From Alphaproteobacteria bacterium (GTDB taxonomy: Bacteria > Pseudomonadota > Alphaproteobacteria > Rhizobiales > Rhizobiaceae), in contig BOKV01000013.1 in the NCBI GenBank assembly GCA_016861165.1, positions 1 to 64,000 on the forward strand: DNA of 64,000 nucleotides, written 5' to 3'. Both the position numbers and the translations under genes were made by a program. The notes below the pieces were generated by a model. It ran no database searches, was not told where the DNA came from, and saw only the letters and a list, made by a program, of their open reading frames with translations. This document shows positions 6,831-15,116 of this stretch, piece after piece (positions within the stretch are counted from its first letter, which is position 1; each line of letters opens with the position of its first letter).

Positions 6831-7661
6831 ATGCCGGAATTTCGTCGTCTTCTCGTCGACGGCCTGCTCAGCACGGTCGAGGTCGTCGACGAACGCTTCA
6901 CCTGGGTCGACGGCCGCAGGCTCCATGTCGATCAGGCGGTGCACCTGCCGCCCGTGCAGGCTTCCAAGGTCGCGTGCGTGCACCTCAATTACCGCAGCCG
7001 CCTCAACGAGCTCGGATGGCCGCAACCGCCGGCGCCGACCTATTTCTGGAAGACGCCGTCGAGCCTGATCGGCCACAAAGGCCATGTCATCCGTCCCAAG
7101 GGCTGCAAGTACCTCAACTATGAAGGCGAGATCGCCCTGGTGGTCGGCCGCACCGCCCGCAACATCCGCCGCGAGGACGCGGCGGACTACGTGATGGGCT
7201 ATGCGATCGCCAACGACATGGGGCTGCACGATTTTCGCGACACCGACGCCAACAGCATGGTGCGCGTGAAGGGATCCGACACCCTCGGCCCGGTCGGGCC
7301 GGGCATCAACACCGACTGGGATTTCCGCCACAAGAGAATCCGCACGCTGGTGAACGGCGAGGTCGTGCAGGACAGCACAACGGACGAGCTGATCTGGGAC
7401 CCGCTCTATCTGTTGGCGGACTTGGCGCGCTCCATTACGTTCAACCCGGGCGATCTGATCTTCACCGGCACGCCAACCAATTCGCGGCCGGTCGAGCCGG
7501 GATCGACCGTGGTGGTCGAGGTCGAAGGGCTGGGGCGGCTCGAGAACCGGATCGTCGAATCCGAGGTCGGCGTTGCCGCGGATTTCGGCGCCCAGCCGAG
7601 CGCGTCGGACGCGATCCTTTCGATCGCGCTCGGCAAGGATTTTCGGAAGCGGTCGGCCTGA
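6831..7661 (+). CDS. Fumarylacetoacetate hydrolase (FAA)-family protein
   Basis: A 276-residue FAH-fold enzyme. The C-terminal catalytic domain carries CVHLNYRSRLNELG, PTYFWKTPSSLIGHKG, YEGEIALVVG with the metal-binding Glu pair, and GYAIANDMGLHDFRDTD with the metal-binding Asp, and ends with GDLIFTGTPTNSRPVEPG. Relatives are 2-hydroxyhepta-2,4-diene-1,7-dioate isomerases, 5-carboxymethyl-2-hydroxymuconate isomerases, ureidoglycolate lyases and acylpyruvases. All act on beta-diketo or hydroxymuconate-like acids, often late in the catabolism of aromatic compounds or unusual sugars. Metal ligands are conserved, so it should be active. A GGGGAGAG ribosome site precedes the ATG. Co-transcribed with the NTF2-like, RidA and cupin genes. 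Confidence 0.88.
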   Translation: MPEFRRLLVDGLLSTVEVVDERFTWVDGRRLHVDQAVHLPPVQASKVACVHLNYRSRLNELGWPQPPAPTYFWKTPSSLIGHKGHVIRPKGCKYLNYEGEIALVVGRTARNIRREDAADYVMGYAIANDMGLHDFRDTDANSMVRVKGSDTLGPVGPGINTDWDFRHKRIRTLVNGEVVQDSTTDELIWDPLYLLADLARSITFNPGDLIFTGTPTNSRPVEPGSTVVVEVEGLGRLENRIVESEVGVAADFGAQPSASDAILSIALGKDFRKRSA

Positions 7662-7692
7662 GGGCCTTCGGCGTGACGCGAGCGCACCGATC

Positions 7693-8157
7693 ATGAGCCA
7701 CTCCCAGCGCCTCGCCGAGCTCGGGCTGACGCTGCCGACGCCGACCAAGCCGGCGTTCAGCTATCTTCCGGTGGTCGTTCACGGTGACGCCGCCTATGTC
7801 AGCGGCCAGCTTCCCTGGGTCGACGGCGAGATCAAGACGATCGGGTCGCTCGGTGCCGCGGTTTCGCTCGAGCAGGGCAAGGAATCCGCGCGCATCTGCG
7901 CGTTGCAGGCGCTTGCCTGCCTGCAGCAGGCGCTCGGCTCGATCGACCGGATTTCGCGCATCATCAAGCTAACCGGTTTTGTGCAGAGCACGCCGGACTT
8001 TCATCAGCAGCCGAGCGTGATCGACGCCGCCAGCCAGCTCATGGTCGAGATTTTCGGCGAAGATGGGCGACACGCGCGGTCAGCCGTCGGCGTCGCGGCG
8101 CTTCCCAGAAACGTTCCGGTCGAACTGGAAATGATCGTGGGGATACGCAAACCGTGA
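7693..8157 (+). CDS. RidA/YjgF-family protein (long form)
   Basis: A 154-residue member of the YjgF/YER057c/UK114 family, of the longer subgroup with the N-terminal MSHSQRLAELGLTLPTPTKPAFSYLPVVVHGD. The core YVSGQLPWVDGEI and the C-terminal GRHARSAVGVAALPRNVPVELEMIV block contain the Arg that binds the carboxylate of imine substrates in active RidA (RSAVGV). Characterised members hydrolyse reactive imines and enamines to keto acids plus ammonia. In an operon with an FAA-hydrolase it may handle an enamine intermediate of a nitrogen-containing substrate; this is inference. Confidence 0.85.
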   Translation: MSHSQRLAELGLTLPTPTKPAFSYLPVVVHGDAAYVSGQLPWVDGEIKTIGSLGAAVSLEQGKESARICALQALACLQQALGSIDRISRIIKLTGFVQSTPDFHQQPSVIDAASQLMVEIFGEDGRHARSAVGVAALPRNVPVELEMIVGIRKP

Positions 8158-8196
8158 GTCCGAGTCCGAGGCAATCATAAGAGACAAGGGAAGATT

Positions 8197-8862
8197 ATGG
8201 CAAAGGCACCATTTCGGCTGCGGATCTATCACGACCACATCGTCGAGGGCGCGGATGCGACGCTGAGCGCCCAACGCCGGGCAATATACTGCGTATCCGG
8301 CGATGCCGAGCTTTCGAGCGGGTCGCGCACCGCGAAGCTCGGCGAGGATGAAGGCTTCTACTCCGATCAGAAGGTGGTGGTGCGGGGCGGGCCGGAAGGC
8401 GCCCGCCTGTGGCGCTGGGAATTGGTCGCGCCGGATGCCGCCGCCGGCGAGATCGACCGGCCGGGCATCAAGAGCACGAATGCCGGCGACTACAAGATCG
8501 AGTTCGATACGTCGATCAAGCGGCTGATGCGGCTCGACCGCGTCAGTTTTCCGCTCGGCGGCGAGGCACTGACGCACGTCCATGCCGCGCCGGGTGTGCG
8601 CTGCCAGTTGATGGGCAGCTTGCTCATCGACTCGCTCGGCAAAAAGCATCGCATGTGGCCGGGCGATTCGTGGGTCGAGCACGGCCCGGATCCTGTTTAC
8701 GCCAAGGCGTCCGAGAAGCATCTTTCGACCTTCGTCCGCGTCATGATCATTCCGGAGGAATACCGCGGCAAGTCGACGATCACCTACGTGCGGCCCGAGG
8801 ACCAGGACAAGCCGAAGTCGCAGACCTACAAGCGCTATCTGGAGGAGCCGATCAGCCTATAA
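8197..8862 (+). CDS. Cupin-fold protein of unknown substrate
   Basis: A 221-residue protein that looks like a bicupin. The first half (AIYCVSGDAELSSG, GEDEGFYSD) and second half (FPLGGEALTHVHAAPGVRCQLMGSLLIDSLG, WPGDSWVEHG) each resemble a cupin barrel. The second half keeps HVH and a later His (VEHG), consistent with a metal site; the first lacks clear His ligands. Cupins of this type include dioxygenases, isomerases and decarboxylases. AAGGGAAG sits before the ATG. It is the last enzyme gene before the transporter genes and is separated from the permease gene by 90 bases. Confidence 0.7.
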   Translation: MAKAPFRLRIYHDHIVEGADATLSAQRRAIYCVSGDAELSSGSRTAKLGEDEGFYSDQKVVVRGGPEGARLWRWELVAPDAAAGEIDRPGIKSTNAGDYKIEFDTSIKRLMRLDRVSFPLGGEALTHVHAAPGVRCQLMGSLLIDSLGKKHRMWPGDSWVEHGPDPVYAKASEKHLSTFVRVMIIPEEYRGKSTITYVRPEDQDKPKSQTYKRYLEEPISL

Positions 8863-8952
8863 GCGTCGAGGCCTCCGGGAAAAGGATAGATCATGTCCGC
8901 ATGACCGGGCCCGCGCCACACGGAACGCCCCGGTCGGACAGGCGATGACCGA

Positions 8953-9825
8953 ATGAGCATACAGATCCTGATCTTCCAGCTGCTGAACGGACTGGTGTGG
9001 GGCCTGATCCTGGCGCTCATCACCATCGGCCTCACGCTGATCTTCGGCATCCTGAGCGTCATCAATATCGCCCATGCGGCGCTCTACATGCTGGGCGCCG
9101 TGTTGGCTTGGGTCGTCATCCAATACACCGGCAACTTCTGGATCGCGCTGGTCGTGGCGCCGCTCCTGGTCGGCGTGGTCAGCGTCGCGATCGAACGGGT
9201 GGTGCTGCGGACGATCGTCGGCAACTTCGTCCTGAGCATCCTGGCGACGCTCGGCATGCTGTTCATCATCCAGGACGTGGTGCTGGCGACTTTCGGCGGC
9301 GGGCTGCAGCGCATCGCGACGCCGATCCGCGGCGCGATGCCGGTGTTCGGGCTGCAGTATCCCTATTACCGACTGTTCGTGGCCGGGGTCTCCATCGCGA
9401 CGATGCTGGCGGTCTGGCTGTTCCTCAACCGCACCAAGTACGGGCTGTGGATTCGCGCGGTCAAGCAGGATCCGCAGATCGCCACCGCGATGGGGATCCC
9501 GGTGTCGTTCGTCTACATGTCGACCGTCGCGCTCGGCGGCATTCTGGCGGGGCTGAGCGGCGTGCTGGCCGGCCCGATCGTCGCCATCGAGTACCAGATG
9601 GGTCTCAAGATCCTGGCCTATGCCTTCATCATCGTCGTCGTGGGCGGCTTCGGCAGCATCATGGGCTCGATCGTCGTCGCCATCCTGATCGGCTGCCTGG
9701 ACGGCGTGTTTTCGGTCTTCTTCTCGGCGAGCGAAGCGCGGGTCGTGACCCTGGTCCTGGTGTCGCTGATCCTGCTGATCCGACCCGAGGGAATCTTCCG
9801 CCCTCGGCAGGAAGCGGTGGTCTGA
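8953..9825 (+). CDS. Branched-chain-type ABC transporter permease (LivH-like)
   Basis: A 290-residue inner-membrane permease with about 8 hydrophobic segments. It has the LivH signature ALITIGLTLIFGILSVINIAHAALYMLGAV near the N-terminus and the EAA-like cytoplasmic loop WIRAVKQDPQIATAMGIPVSFVY in the second half. The GGFGSIMGSIVVAILIG segment near the C-terminus is also typical. The stop at 9823-9825 abuts the GTG of the next permease, so the two are translated together. The substrate class (amino acid, aromatic acid or amide) is set by the binding protein encoded further down. Confidence 0.9.
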   Translation: MSIQILIFQLLNGLVWGLILALITIGLTLIFGILSVINIAHAALYMLGAVLAWVVIQYTGNFWIALVVAPLLVGVVSVAIERVVLRTIVGNFVLSILATLGMLFIIQDVVLATFGGGLQRIATPIRGAMPVFGLQYPYYRLFVAGVSIATMLAVWLFLNRTKYGLWIRAVKQDPQIATAMGIPVSFVYMSTVALGGILAGLSGVLAGPIVAIEYQMGLKILAYAFIIVVVGGFGSIMGSIVVAILIGCLDGVFSVFFSASEARVVTLVLVSLILLIRPEGIFRPRQEAVV

Positions 9826-10803
9826 GTGGTCGACCGACGGCAAATCCTCTGGCTTGTCGCCGGCGCGGTACTGTTCGCGGCGCTGCCGGCGGTATTCGGC
9901 AATTACGGCCTGTACCTCGGCTCGGGTCTGTGCGTCTGGATCATCTTCGCGCTGGCCTATGACCTCGCGTACGGCCGCACCGGCCTGTTGAGCTTCGGCC
10001 ACGCCATGTTCTTCGGCATCGGCGCCTATGCGCCGGCCCTGCTGGCCATGCATTTCGGCTGGGGCTTCTGGCCGGGGATCGCCGCTGCGATCGTTCTCTC
10101 CGGCGTGTTCGCGATCCTGATCGGCAATATCGCACTGCGTGTGACCGGGCACGCGTTCGTCGTGATCACGGTGATCTTCAGCGCCATCCTGGAGCTGCTG
10201 GCTTTCTCGCAGAGGCGGATCACCAACGGCGAAGACGGCGTCAGCGTCGACATCACCAAGGTGCCGCTCGGCTTCACCGAGCTCGATCTGCACGATCCCT
10301 ACGTCAAGTACTGGCTGCTGATCGCATTCCTGCTGCTGACGTTCCTGCTGCTCAACTGGATCAACAATTCGACGCTCGGCCTCGCCTTCCGCGCCGTCCG
10401 TGAAAACGCCAAGCGGGCGATGCTGCTCGGCTATCCCGTGCACCGTTACAAGCTCGCCGCCTTCAGCATTTCCGGCGCGCTGAGCGGGCTGGCCGGCGCC
10501 CTGTTCGGACTGCTCAATTTCCACGTCTCGGCCGAGACTTTCCAGATCACCGTCTCCATCAATCCCCTGACATCGGTGCTGGTCGGCGGCGCGGGGACCA
10601 TGCTGGGCCCCGTGATCGGTACGACCTTCATCTTCCTGCTGTCGGATTATCTCAGGAGCCTCGTGGTCTATGCCGACTTCGCCATCGGCGTCATTCTGGT
10701 ACTTACCGTATTGTTCTCGCCGAGCGGGCTGGTCGGCCTGATCGAGCAGTACAAGGCGCGCCGGCGCGCACGGTCGCGCGATGCCGGAGAGACCCCACCA
10801 TGA
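9826..10803 (+). CDS. Branched-chain-type ABC transporter permease (LivM-like)
   Basis: A 325-residue permease starting with GTG directly after the preceding stop. It shows LivM features: AYDLAYGRTGLLSFGHAMFFGIGAY, LRVTGHAFVVITVIFSAIL, the cytoplasmic loop LAFRAVRENAKRAMLLGYPVHRYK, and GGAGTMLGPVIGTTFIFLLSDYL. About 9 membrane segments can be traced. It pairs with the LivH-like permease as the heterodimeric channel. Its last four bases overlap the start of the ATPase gene (ATGA), so translation is coupled. Confidence 0.9.
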   Translation: MVDRRQILWLVAGAVLFAALPAVFGNYGLYLGSGLCVWIIFALAYDLAYGRTGLLSFGHAMFFGIGAYAPALLAMHFGWGFWPGIAAAIVLSGVFAILIGNIALRVTGHAFVVITVIFSAILELLAFSQRRITNGEDGVSVDITKVPLGFTELDLHDPYVKYWLLIAFLLLTFLLLNWINNSTLGLAFRAVRENAKRAMLLGYPVHRYKLAAFSISGALSGLAGALFGLLNFHVSAETFQITVSINPLTSVLVGGAGTMLGPVIGTTFIFLLSDYLRSLVVYADFAIGVILVLTVLFSPSGLVGLIEQYKARRRARSRDAGETPP

Positions 10804-11579
10804 GCGCGCCGTCCGGCAGCATCGTCCTGGAAGCCAGAGGCATCGCCAAGCAGTTCGGCGGGCTGAAGGCGCTCGACAATGTCGATCTGAAGGTGATTCA
10901 GGGCGAGTGCCTCGCCATCATCGGGCCGAACGGTGCCGGCAAGACGACATTCTTCAACATCCTCACGGGACTGCTGCGGGAAAGCGCCGGCCGCATCCTG
11001 TTCGAGGGCGTCGACATCACCGATTATGCGCCGCACAGGAGAGCGGCGATCGGCATCTCCCGGACGATGCAGATCACCAGCATCTTTCCGCAGCTCTCCG
11101 TCTTCGACAACGTCCTAATCGGCGTTCAGGGACCGCACGCGCCGTGGAAGGCGCTGCGCCTGAAAGCGCTGCCGGTCGACGAGATGCGCCGTCGGGCCGC
11201 GGAAATTGTCGAGCTCGTCGGCTTGGGCGACAACGCCGACGTGATCTGCGCCAACCTGTCGCACGGCGATCAGCGGCTTGTCGAAATCGCCCTGGCCCTG
11301 AGCGTCGAGGCCAAGATGCTGCTTCTGGACGAGCCGACCGCGGGGCTGAGCATCACCGAAACCCGCTACATCACCAGCCGCCTGCGCGACATCTGGCAGC
11401 GCAAGAAGCTGACGATCGTCATCGTCGAGCACGACATGGAAGTCGCGCTCGGCCTCGCCACCCGCGTCGCGGTGTTCCATCAGGGCGCCTGCCTGGCGAT
11501 CGGCGAGCCGAAAGCCATCATGGCCGACGAGGTCGTCAACCGCGTCTATCTCAAGGGGCATACCCGTGCTGACACTTGA
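10800..11579 (+). CDS. Branched-chain-type ABC transporter ATPase (LivG-like)
   Basis: A 259-residue ATPase with Walker A GPNGAGKTTFFN, a Q-loop region ISRTMQITSIFPQLSVFDNV, the signature NLSHGDQRLVEIALAL, Walker B MLLLDEPTAG and the switch His in IVIVEHDMEVALG. The signature has SHGDQ, the LivG-type variant of LSGGQ, as found in amide/urea and aromatic-acid importers of this class. It forms the ATPase pair with the following LivF-like protein. Confidence 0.92.
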   Translation: MSAPSGSIVLEARGIAKQFGGLKALDNVDLKVIQGECLAIIGPNGAGKTTFFNILTGLLRESAGRILFEGVDITDYAPHRRAAIGISRTMQITSIFPQLSVFDNVLIGVQGPHAPWKALRLKALPVDEMRRRAAEIVELVGLGDNADVICANLSHGDQRLVEIALALSVEAKMLLLDEPTAGLSITETRYITSRLRDIWQRKKLTIVIVEHDMEVALGLATRVAVFHQGACLAIGEPKAIMADEVVNRVYLKGHTRADT

Positions 11580-12267
11580 GAAGGTCAACGCCGGGTACGG
11601 TCACAGCCACGTGCTGCACGACGTCGATCTCGAATTCGGCGACAACCAGATCGTCGCGCTGATGGGGCGCAACGGCGTCGGCAAGACGACAACTTTCAAT
11701 GCCATCATGGGCTTGGTGCCGGTCATCAGCGGACGCATCCTGTTCGACGGCCACGACCTCACGCGACTGCCGGCCCGCTCGGCCGCGCTGCTGGGCATCG
11801 GTTTCGTGCCGCAGGGCCGCAGGATCTTTCCCGAATTCACGGTGATGGAGAACCTGCGGGTCGGCACCAGGAGCGGGCGGGTACCCTCCGACGCGCTCGA
11901 CTGGATATTCGCCCTGTTCCCGAGACTGAAGGAGCGCGTGTCGCAGGCCGGCGGCAGCCTCAGCGGCGGCGAGCAGCAGATGCTCGCCGTGGGCCGGGCG
12001 CTCGCCATGCAACCGCGTCTCATCCTCATGGACGAGCCGATGGAAGGCTTGAGCCCGGGCATGGCGGAAGTGGTCCGCCAGGCGATCGTCGAGGCCCGCA
12101 ACAGGGGCGTGCGTATCCTCATTATCGAGCAGGACATCGACGAGGCGCTGACGCTGGCGCAGGACATCCACATCATGGAGAAGGGGAGCATCCAGGTTCA
12201 CTGCCGGCCGCAGGCGCTGCAGCAGGACCCCACCATTCTCGAACGGCACCTGGGCATACGGCTGTAG
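11566..12267 (+). CDS. Branched-chain-type ABC transporter ATPase (LivF-like)
   Basis: A 233-residue ATPase beginning with GTG, overlapping the LivG-like gene by 14 bases. It has Walker A GRNGVGKTTTFNAI, the LivF hallmark GIGFVPQGRRIFPEFTVMENL, signature SLSGGEQQMLAVGRAL, Walker B LILMDEPMEGLSPG and the switch His replaced by Gln (IIEQDIDEAL), as is common for LivF proteins. Membrane-associated at the cytoplasmic face with the permease pair. Confidence 0.92.
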   Translation: MLTLEKVNAGYGHSHVLHDVDLEFGDNQIVALMGRNGVGKTTTFNAIMGLVPVISGRILFDGHDLTRLPARSAALLGIGFVPQGRRIFPEFTVMENLRVGTRSGRVPSDALDWIFALFPRLKERVSQAGGSLSGGEQQMLAVGRALAMQPRLILMDEPMEGLSPGMAEVVRQAIVEARNRGVRILIIEQDIDEALTLAQDIHIMEKGSIQVHCRPQALQQDPTILERHLGIRL

Positions 12268-12324
12268 GCCATTTGACCCTGGTGAGCTTCTTCTGAACAA
12301 GAACCAACCCAAGGAGTAGAGACC

Positions 12325-13587
12325 ATGATGGCGAAAAAACTGGGCGCCGGCCTGTCCCGGCGCCAATTCGTGGCCGCGGGCGGTGCAACGGCGGCGGTCG
12401 CCACCATCGGCGCGCCGGCAATCCTCAAGGCCGCCGACAAGCCGATCGTGATCGGCCATCAACTCGACCAGACCGGCGTGCTCGCCTCTTACGCGCCATG
12501 GTACGACCGGGCAGCCAAGGGCGCGATCGACCGCATCAACAAGGCCGGCGGCATCGGTGGCCGTCAGGTCAATTACGCGGTCGAGAACACCGCTTCCAAG
12601 GTCGAGATCGGCCTGCCGGCGATCGAGAAGCTGGTGAAGCGCGAGGGGGCGGACTTCATTCTCGGCTCTCTGCATTCCGGAATCGCGCTCGGCAGCACGA
12701 AGGTCTGCAAGAACCTGAACACGCTCTACTTCGTCGCCGCGCATGCGGAAGAAGTGACCGGAAGCGGCGGCAACCGCTATGTGTTCCGCGTCAGCTCGCA
12801 GTCGGAAACCGAAGGCGAGGCTACGGCGACCAAGGACCTGATTACCGAATTCGGCACCAAATGGTCGATCTTCTATGCCGACTACGCCTGGGGCCAGTCC
12901 CATGCGCGCGTCTGGCGTGATCGCCTGAAGCGCAACGGCGCCGAGATTCTGAGCGAGGTCGGCATGCCTTTGGGCGCGAGCGACCTGGTGCCCTACCTGT
13001 CCAAGATCCACCGCGGCACGCAGGCCTGCGTCGTTGCGTTGTTCGCTTCCGATGCAGTGGGCTTCATCCAGCAGCGCGAGGCGCTCGGCTTCAACTTCAA
13101 GCTGATGGGGATGCAGGGCCTGACAGCGGCGATCTCGCCGGACGTGCTGAAGGGAGCCGCCGGCTTCTACGTGCCGGAAAGCCTGCCGCGGCGCCTCAAG
13201 GACAAGAATACGTCCCACAACAAGCTGCTGCGCGACACGGTGGGCGCGGACGAGAACGGCAAGGAGATCGGCGGAAACCAGTGGCTTGCCGAGTCGTATT
13301 ACTGGGTGACCTGGACCCACGTGAACCTGATCAAGAAGGGGATCTTGGCGTCCGGCTGGAAGAGCAAGGACGACAACCTGAAAATGATCGAGGCGATGGA
13401 AGGCATGAAGCTCGAGGAAAGCGACGACTTCCCGCAGGGCTCGACGACCATCCGCCCCCAGGATCACCAGGCGTTCGTGGACCTCTACCTGACGCAGATC
13501 CAGGACGACGGCTTCGCCAAGGTGCTCCGCAAGCTGGAGCCGAAGCAGTATCCGCCGTCGGTCGACTTCCGCAAAGAGTCGATCTGA
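12325..13587 (+). CDS. Tat-exported branched-chain-type ABC substrate-binding protein
   Basis: A 420-residue periplasmic binding protein. The N-terminus has a twin-arginine signal (LSRRQFVAAGGATAAVATIGAPAILKA). The mature part matches the peripla_BP_6 / amide-urea-binding type: VIGHQLDQTGVLASYAPWYDRAAKGAIDRIN, KAGGIGGRQV, a central SVS-like FRVSSQSETEGEAT, and YADYAWGQSHARVWRDRL. The family takes up amino acids, amides, urea or aromatic acids. The ligand cannot be read from sequence, but an operon of FAA-hydrolase, RidA and cupin genes suggests an aromatic or acyl-nitrogen compound. AAGGAG precedes the ATG and a hairpin follows the stop. Confidence 0.9.
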   Translation: MMAKKLGAGLSRRQFVAAGGATAAVATIGAPAILKAADKPIVIGHQLDQTGVLASYAPWYDRAAKGAIDRINKAGGIGGRQVNYAVENTASKVEIGLPAIEKLVKREGADFILGSLHSGIALGSTKVCKNLNTLYFVAAHAEEVTGSGGNRYVFRVSSQSETEGEATATKDLITEFGTKWSIFYADYAWGQSHARVWRDRLKRNGAEILSEVGMPLGASDLVPYLSKIHRGTQACVVALFASDAVGFIQQREALGFNFKLMGMQGLTAAISPDVLKGAAGFYVPESLPRRLKDKNTSHNKLLRDTVGADENGKEIGGNQWLAESYYWVTWTHVNLIKKGILASGWKSKDDNLKMIEAMEGMKLEESDDFPQGSTTIRPQDHQAFVDLYLTQIQDDGFAKVLRKLEPKQYPPSVDFRKESI

Positions 13588-13598
13588 CGATCGTTGCT

Positions 13599-13635
13599 GC
13601 CGGAGGCGCGACCGCGCCTCTGGCATGCCTCCGGC
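13599..13635. terminator. Hairpin between convergent binding-protein and MetE-like genes
   Basis: Arms GCCGGAGGC (13599-13607) and GCCTCCGGC (13627-13635) pair perfectly; the loop can fold further as GCG/CGC. The element is placed between two convergent genes and can end transcription from both sides. There is no long T-run. Confidence 0.5.
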
Positions 13636-13668
13636 GGTCGGGCCAACGCCGAGGTTTTCCCTCGGGTC

Positions 13669-14850
13669 CTACTTCGCCAGCGAAACCATCGAATAGCGCG
13701 GATCGGCGGCGAGGCATTCCGCCACCGGCAGCCCGAGCTCGCGGCGCACGATATTGGTGCCCTGCACCAGGGCGACGATCTTGTAGAAGGCGTGCCGCCG
13801 GCCCATGCCCTCGCGGCCCATGCCGCAGTCCGAGCTGATCACCAGCCGCTCCACCGGAATGTGCTTGAGCGCCCGGCGGATATGGTCGGCGATGTCCTCC
13901 GGACGCTCGACCTGAAGCGAGTGATGATCGATGACGCCGATGGCGATCTTCTTGTCCACGATCGCCTTTCCGAACGCCTCGAGATCGATGCCACCGGCGC
14001 TGCACGATTCGAAGGTGATCACGTCGGCGTCGACCTTGTCGAGCATGTCGAGGGTCGACTTGTAGCTCTGCACCTCGGCGAACATGCGCTGCTGGTACGG
14101 ATTGCCCCAGCAGGTGTGGCACCACACCTCGGTCTTGTCGCGCAGGCCCTTCACCGTGTTGTTGAACACCTCGACGCTGAAGGCCGGCGTGACCACCGGA
14201 TCGACGATGTTTCTCGCAATCAGCAGATGGATCTGCGGCTCCTCGAACTGGATGACCGGGCAGCCGGCATCGGCCAGTTCGTGAAGCTCCTCGTTCAGCG
14301 CGTCGCTGATGGCGAACGTGCGTTCGCGAATGTCGCGGTAGTGATGATCGATGACGTCGCGCGCCACCAGCTCGGGTCCGATGGTGCCGAATTTGACCGG
14401 CTTTCGCGTCAACCGCTGGGCGGCTTTCCACATCGCGGCGTACTGCAGGTCGCCGCGGGTGACCGGGCCGACGATGCCCGGCATCACGCGCGCTTCCAGA
14501 TAGTCGTGCAGGATCTGACCGGGCGGGAAGGCCGGCCCCCCCTTGGCGGGGGTCGGCTGCGGCCGGTGGCGGTCGAAGCCGCCCATGTGGCGCGGCACGT
14601 AATTGGTCCAGCTCTGGCCGCCGACGTCGGAATCGAAGTGCGCATCGCCGTCGGTGACGATGTCGAGGCCCGCGATCTCCTGCTCGTGCAGATAGACCGA
14701 GACGGTGTCCGTGTATTGCTCGCGGAACCGGTTGTTGACCATCGCATCGAGGAAGCTCTGCGTGCCGAGCTTTTCCGTGAACCAGCTCGGGCGCGGCAGC
14801 GAGCCGGTGATGGTTGTCGGAAGCATGAGGTTCTTCGTGGCTCGCAGCAT
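13669..14850 (-). CDS. MetE-like cobalamin-independent methionine synthase II family protein
   Basis: A 393-residue protein equivalent to the C-terminal catalytic half of MetE, without the N-terminal domain. Visible motifs are the N-terminal PTTITGSLPRPSW and the folate/substrate region QFEEPQIH. All four zinc ligands expected from MetE are present: His and Cys of HTC (245, 247), the Glu of TFESC (281) and the Cys of SSDCGMG (342). The family moves methyl or alkyl groups to thiols, and several members sit in catabolic clusters rather than methionine synthesis. The start at 14850 has GAGGA upstream; an in-frame codon at 14883 is the alternative. It converges on the ABC operon and closes the module. 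Substrates unknown. Confidence 0.85.
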   Translation of the reverse strand: MLRATKNLMLPTTITGSLPRPSWFTEKLGTQSFLDAMVNNRFREQYTDTVSVYLHEQEIAGLDIVTDGDAHFDSDVGGQSWTNYVPRHMGGFDRHRPQPTPAKGGPAFPPGQILHDYLEARVMPGIVGPVTRGDLQYAAMWKAAQRLTRKPVKFGTIGPELVARDVIDHHYRDIRERTFAISDALNEELHELADAGCPVIQFEEPQIHLLIARNIVDPVVTPAFSVEVFNNTVKGLRDKTEVWCHTCWGNPYQQRMFAEVQSYKSTLDMLDKVDADVITFESCSAGGIDLEAFGKAIVDKKIAIGVIDHHSLQVERPEDIADHIRRALKHIPVERLVISSDCGMGREGMGRRHAFYKIVALVQGTNIVRRELGLPVAECLAADPRYSMVSLAK

Positions 14851-15012
14851 ATCGAACTGTTCCTCGATGTGGGGGTTGCGCAAGGGGGTAGCGGCGGCGC
14901 GTCAGTGTCTCAATAGCATCGGGTTGCGCACGGGAGCATCGCTCAATTCGACATGCGAGGCCTGCGCGGCATCGGGTCTATACGCCGCGCGCGAAAGAGA
15001 TGCGCGACGAAG

Positions 15013-15032
15013 ATGACGTCAGCGCTTCGACG
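15013..15032 (+). repeat. Right copy of imperfect 20-base direct repeat
   Basis: Partner of the copy at 5268-5287, with 18 of 20 identical bases in direct orientation. It lies 162 bases upstream of the MetE-like gene and before mltA, so the pair encloses the complete iclR-to-MetE-like module. The 266-base stretch 14851-15116 holds no recognisable gene. Confidence 0.45.
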
Positions 15033-15116
15033 TTCGGACCGTGCGGACGTGGAACAGCTGACGAGCCAAGACTCCGCCATTGGTTCGTCCGGGCCGGACC
15101 ACAGCACCCGCGCGAC

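Noticed and set aside
8857-10524. A 555-codon minus-strand open frame opposite the LivH/LivM genes
   Set aside because: Glu/Gln/Asp/His-rich composition is the antisense of membrane-protein codons; no family resemblance.
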